From: Luidia sarsii
Lineage: Eukaryota; Echinodermata; Asteroidea; Paxillosida; Luidiidae
NCBI GenBank assembly: GCA_949987565.1
Contig: OX465111.1
Location: forward strand, 17,491,801-17,555,800
Direction: 5' to 3'
DNA: 64,000 nt
Part shown: in pieces, positions 61,895 through 64,000 of the stretch
How positions within the stretch are numbered: position 1 is the stretch's first letter
How the letters are laid out: each line of letters begins with the position of its first letter
Made by a program: the position numbers and the translations under genes
The notes under the pieces: model-generated
Seen by the model: only the letters and a program-made list of their open reading frames with translations
Databases searched by the model: none
What the model was told of the DNA's origin: nothing

Positions 61895-62085
61895 AGATAA
61901 TGCAGTTTTATACTCATTCTAGTATCTATCCCAAGTGTAGAACGGAGAGGTATCAAAACAGCTTCTTCCCTTGTTCTGCCTCCATCTGGAATTCCCTTCC
62001 TGGTTCTTTCTTTCCCCTGTCTACAATCCTTTTTTATAAGGAATATCAATTCCTATCTTTAGCCTTCTTGAGTTGCTTTATAGCC
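61895..62085 (+). pseudogene. LINE reverse-transcriptase C-terminal fragment
   Basis: RTERYQNSFFPCSASIWNSLP-like reading (split for length: RTERYQNSFF, then SIWNSLP) is typical of the end of ORF2 in non-LTR elements. Only about 60 codons remain. Confidence 0.6.
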
Positions 62086-62089
62086 TTGT

Positions 62090-62690
62090 TTTGGGGCAAT
62101 TTTGAAGAAAGAAAAAAAGAAAAAGAAAAAATAGGCGTTGTGTACATATTAGCCTATGCACGAATTCTCTACACCTTAACAATGGATGGTCGAGTTCGGG
62201 TTTTTTGGTCCGTTGTGATGTCACATCCCCCCCCCCCGCAATGATTGGCGGCCCCTTCGAAAAGATGGCGGGTTGCGGGTTGCGAGAACGCAAATTCGAC
62301 CACTGAATTGCACGATTTTTCCCTCATTATGAACCTCATAGGTGAGTAGCACATAGGTAATGTATGTTGTTTTAAACACCCAATCAGATAGGCTAAGCCA
62401 ATTTTTTTTTCTGTGGGTTGCATTCCCCTTTAAGGGTACCACAGTTTGCCCACCAGCATTGGTGTGGCGAGAGCGTGTCCTTGACCGACTGGTGCGGTCG
62501 AATTTCTTCGTCTCTTCGCTTAATTTGGGAATCATAATTAAAACCCGTGTGAACGAGAGAGCAACCATTAATAGCCTGTTTCGCCTTGGCCTGTTGCGCG
62601 GCCAAAAAAAAATTTAAAAAATGGACCTGCTCGGTCTTCGCATGAGGAGGTTGGATTTCAAAGAGACACTGCGGTCATCACCACGGCAGT
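62090..62690. other. intergenic DNA, no gene seen
   Basis: Homopolymer runs (C-run at 62227-62238). No coding feature. Confidence 0.25.
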
Positions 62691-62699
62691 TGCACTAGA

Positions 62700-62800
62700 A
62701 AAGTCCCATTGGTTTTTCCACCTATAGCTATGACTTTATGAGAAGTAACGCTGGTATGTTCAACCATAGATCTTGGGTGCAAGTCCCGGTGAAGTCACTT
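62700..62800 (+). repeat. tRNA-like SINE relic
   Basis: CTTGGGTGCAAGTCCCGGTG at about 62772 resembles the SINE1 B-box; the head is degraded. Confidence 0.45.
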
Positions 62801-63119
62801 TTTGTTTTTATTTGCTATTTTCACAATTTTTTGTTGTTGTTAAATAACCTTTTGTTTTAGAAAATCAGTTTCCCTTCTCCGTTTTTTTCCTTCTGCCGTC
62901 AGACACGAGGCTGACTTTGGGCTTCATCGCCGTTACAAAAAAAAATCAAGAATTATTTTTTATCAGGGTGGCCTTTGTGGTTTACCACCGAACATTAATT
63001 TGGGTGCCCAGTTCTGTAGAGCGTGTTGACCTACACAGTAGGAACTTTGGTCAAAAGCTTTGTTCTGTAGTTCGAGCGATGCCACAGTGTTGAAGAAGTG
63101 AACCCCCAATTGCTCTTGC

Positions 63120-64000
63120 GGAGACGCTATGTCTTTCTGTTTGACAATTAGGGAATGAATCTTCAAGTATCTGAATTTTTTTCCCATTTCAAATTATGAT
63201 TTGTTCTGTTTGACCCTTCTAATTAGGGGATGAATCTGTAATTAGGCCTAGGCCTATCTAAAGTTTTCGCAAACATTTGAAGCGGTTCCAGTGGCGTTGC
63301 GTGAAGCACCTTAAACTGCAAATCGCTAACATACTGGTTCGAATCCCGGCAATGTGTTTCTGTTTGAAACGTCTAATTAGGGGATGTTTATTTAAGTATC
63401 TGAAATTTTCGCCCAAAATTTAAGTGGTTCCAGTGGCGTTTCGTGAAGCGCCTTGAACTGCCAATAGCCAGTAATACGGTTCGAATCCTGGTGGAGACAC
63501 TATGTTTTTCTGTTAGACACTTCTTATTAGGGGTTGAATCTAAGTATCTGAAATTTTCGCCCACATTTTAAGTGGTTCCCGTGGCGTTACGTGAAGTGCG
63601 TTGAACTGCTAATCGCCAACATCCGAGTTCGATTCCTGGCGGAAACACTGTTTTTCTATTAGACATTTCTATTTAGGGGATGAATCTTTAACTGTCTGAA
63701 ATTTTCGCGCAAAATCGAAGTGGTGCCCATGGCGTAGTGGGGAGCTCCTGTCATAACTATTACTAACGTCTGCGTTCAAATCCGTGATAGGAAAGCTGTT
63801 TTATCTGAAAAATTATAAAGTACAAATATAACGTTTAAGTATCAAGAAATTCGAGAAAAAAAGTGGGTGCCGGTAGCGTAGTCGGCGTACCCAGAACCAC
63901 TAACCAAAGCTCCCGAGTTCGAAGCTGGTAAAAGCTTAGATGTTTTTTCTTTGATTAAAAACTACAAACAGATGGATCTAATATTTGAAATTGTAATTTA
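63120..64000 (+). repeat. tandem array of tRNA-like units, about 147-bp period
   Basis: Units start with TTCTGTTTGAC-like sequence at about 63135, 63204, 63358, 63509, 63654 and 63801, and the array runs off the window. Each complete unit has an A-box-like GTGGCGTTRCGTG or TGGCGTAGTGGG and a B-box-like GGTTCGAATCC about 45 nt later. Confidence 0.8.

Noticed and set aside
61900..62244. Host gene in the 114-codon plus frame
   Set aside because: Only the first part resembles protein, and that part is a LINE C-terminus; the rest is low complexity.

Overview
This is a eukaryotic nuclear genomic window with split genes, GT-AG introns, an AT-rich background with GC-rich exons, and dense transposable-element remnants. 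The gene content (a syntaxin-6 first exon, a complete WDR47, a complete ENDOG, and a large armadillo/fibronectin-III gene), together with the MITE, Penelope-like and tRNA-SINE content, suggests a marine invertebrate. An echinoderm or another invertebrate deuterostome is my best guess. That assignment is inference, not something the sequence proves.

Layout. 1-600: first coding exon of an STX6-like gene on the minus strand, leaving the window to the left. 1,740-14,046: WDR47 on the plus strand, with a candidate promoter and noncoding first exon at about 1.75-2.31 kb and nine coding exons encoding 938 aa (LisH, CTLH, linker, seven WD repeats). Its stop codon lies in the first unit of an 18-bp minisatellite. 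14.4-20.2 kb: AT-rich 3'-UTR or intergenic DNA with MITEs and SINEs. 20,176-22,216: ENDOG on the minus strand, three coding exons, 305 aa, with the DRGH nuclease motif. 24,147-58,021, or to 58,743: a plus-strand gene of at least 20 coding exons whose product has an ARM-like helical N-terminal half, three FN3 domains and a long Ser/Lys/Arg/Glu-rich tail. I do not recognise an orthologue. 58.8-64 kb: no host gene seen; MITEs, a broken Ty3/gypsy gag region, a LINE 3' fragment and a tandem array of tRNA-like units.

STX6 and WDR47 are divergent, WDR47 and ENDOG are convergent, and ENDOG and the ARM/FN3 gene are divergent. I see no functional coupling among them: membrane-fusion SNARE, neuronal/microtubule-associated WD protein, mitochondrial nuclease, and unknown ARM/FN3 protein.

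Most introns are built from a few repeat families. (A) foldback elements with GTTTGCGGTGACACCATG arms and a hammerhead-like core. (B) foldback or one-armed elements with GGGCCTGACGTTTCGATCC arms, 12-14 bp target-site duplications (TSDs) and, in one copy, a Penelope-type GIY-YIG fragment. (C/D) near-perfect palindromes of about 144 bp with TAGTC...GACTA ends and 9-bp TSDs. (E/G) TTAA-flanked piggyBac-type MITEs. (H) short palindromic MITEs with GGTGGATTTCAC ends. There are also two tRNA-derived SINE families. Several minisatellites look as if they were seeded from older sequence: the WDR47 terminal codons, a retroelement gag, and element loops.
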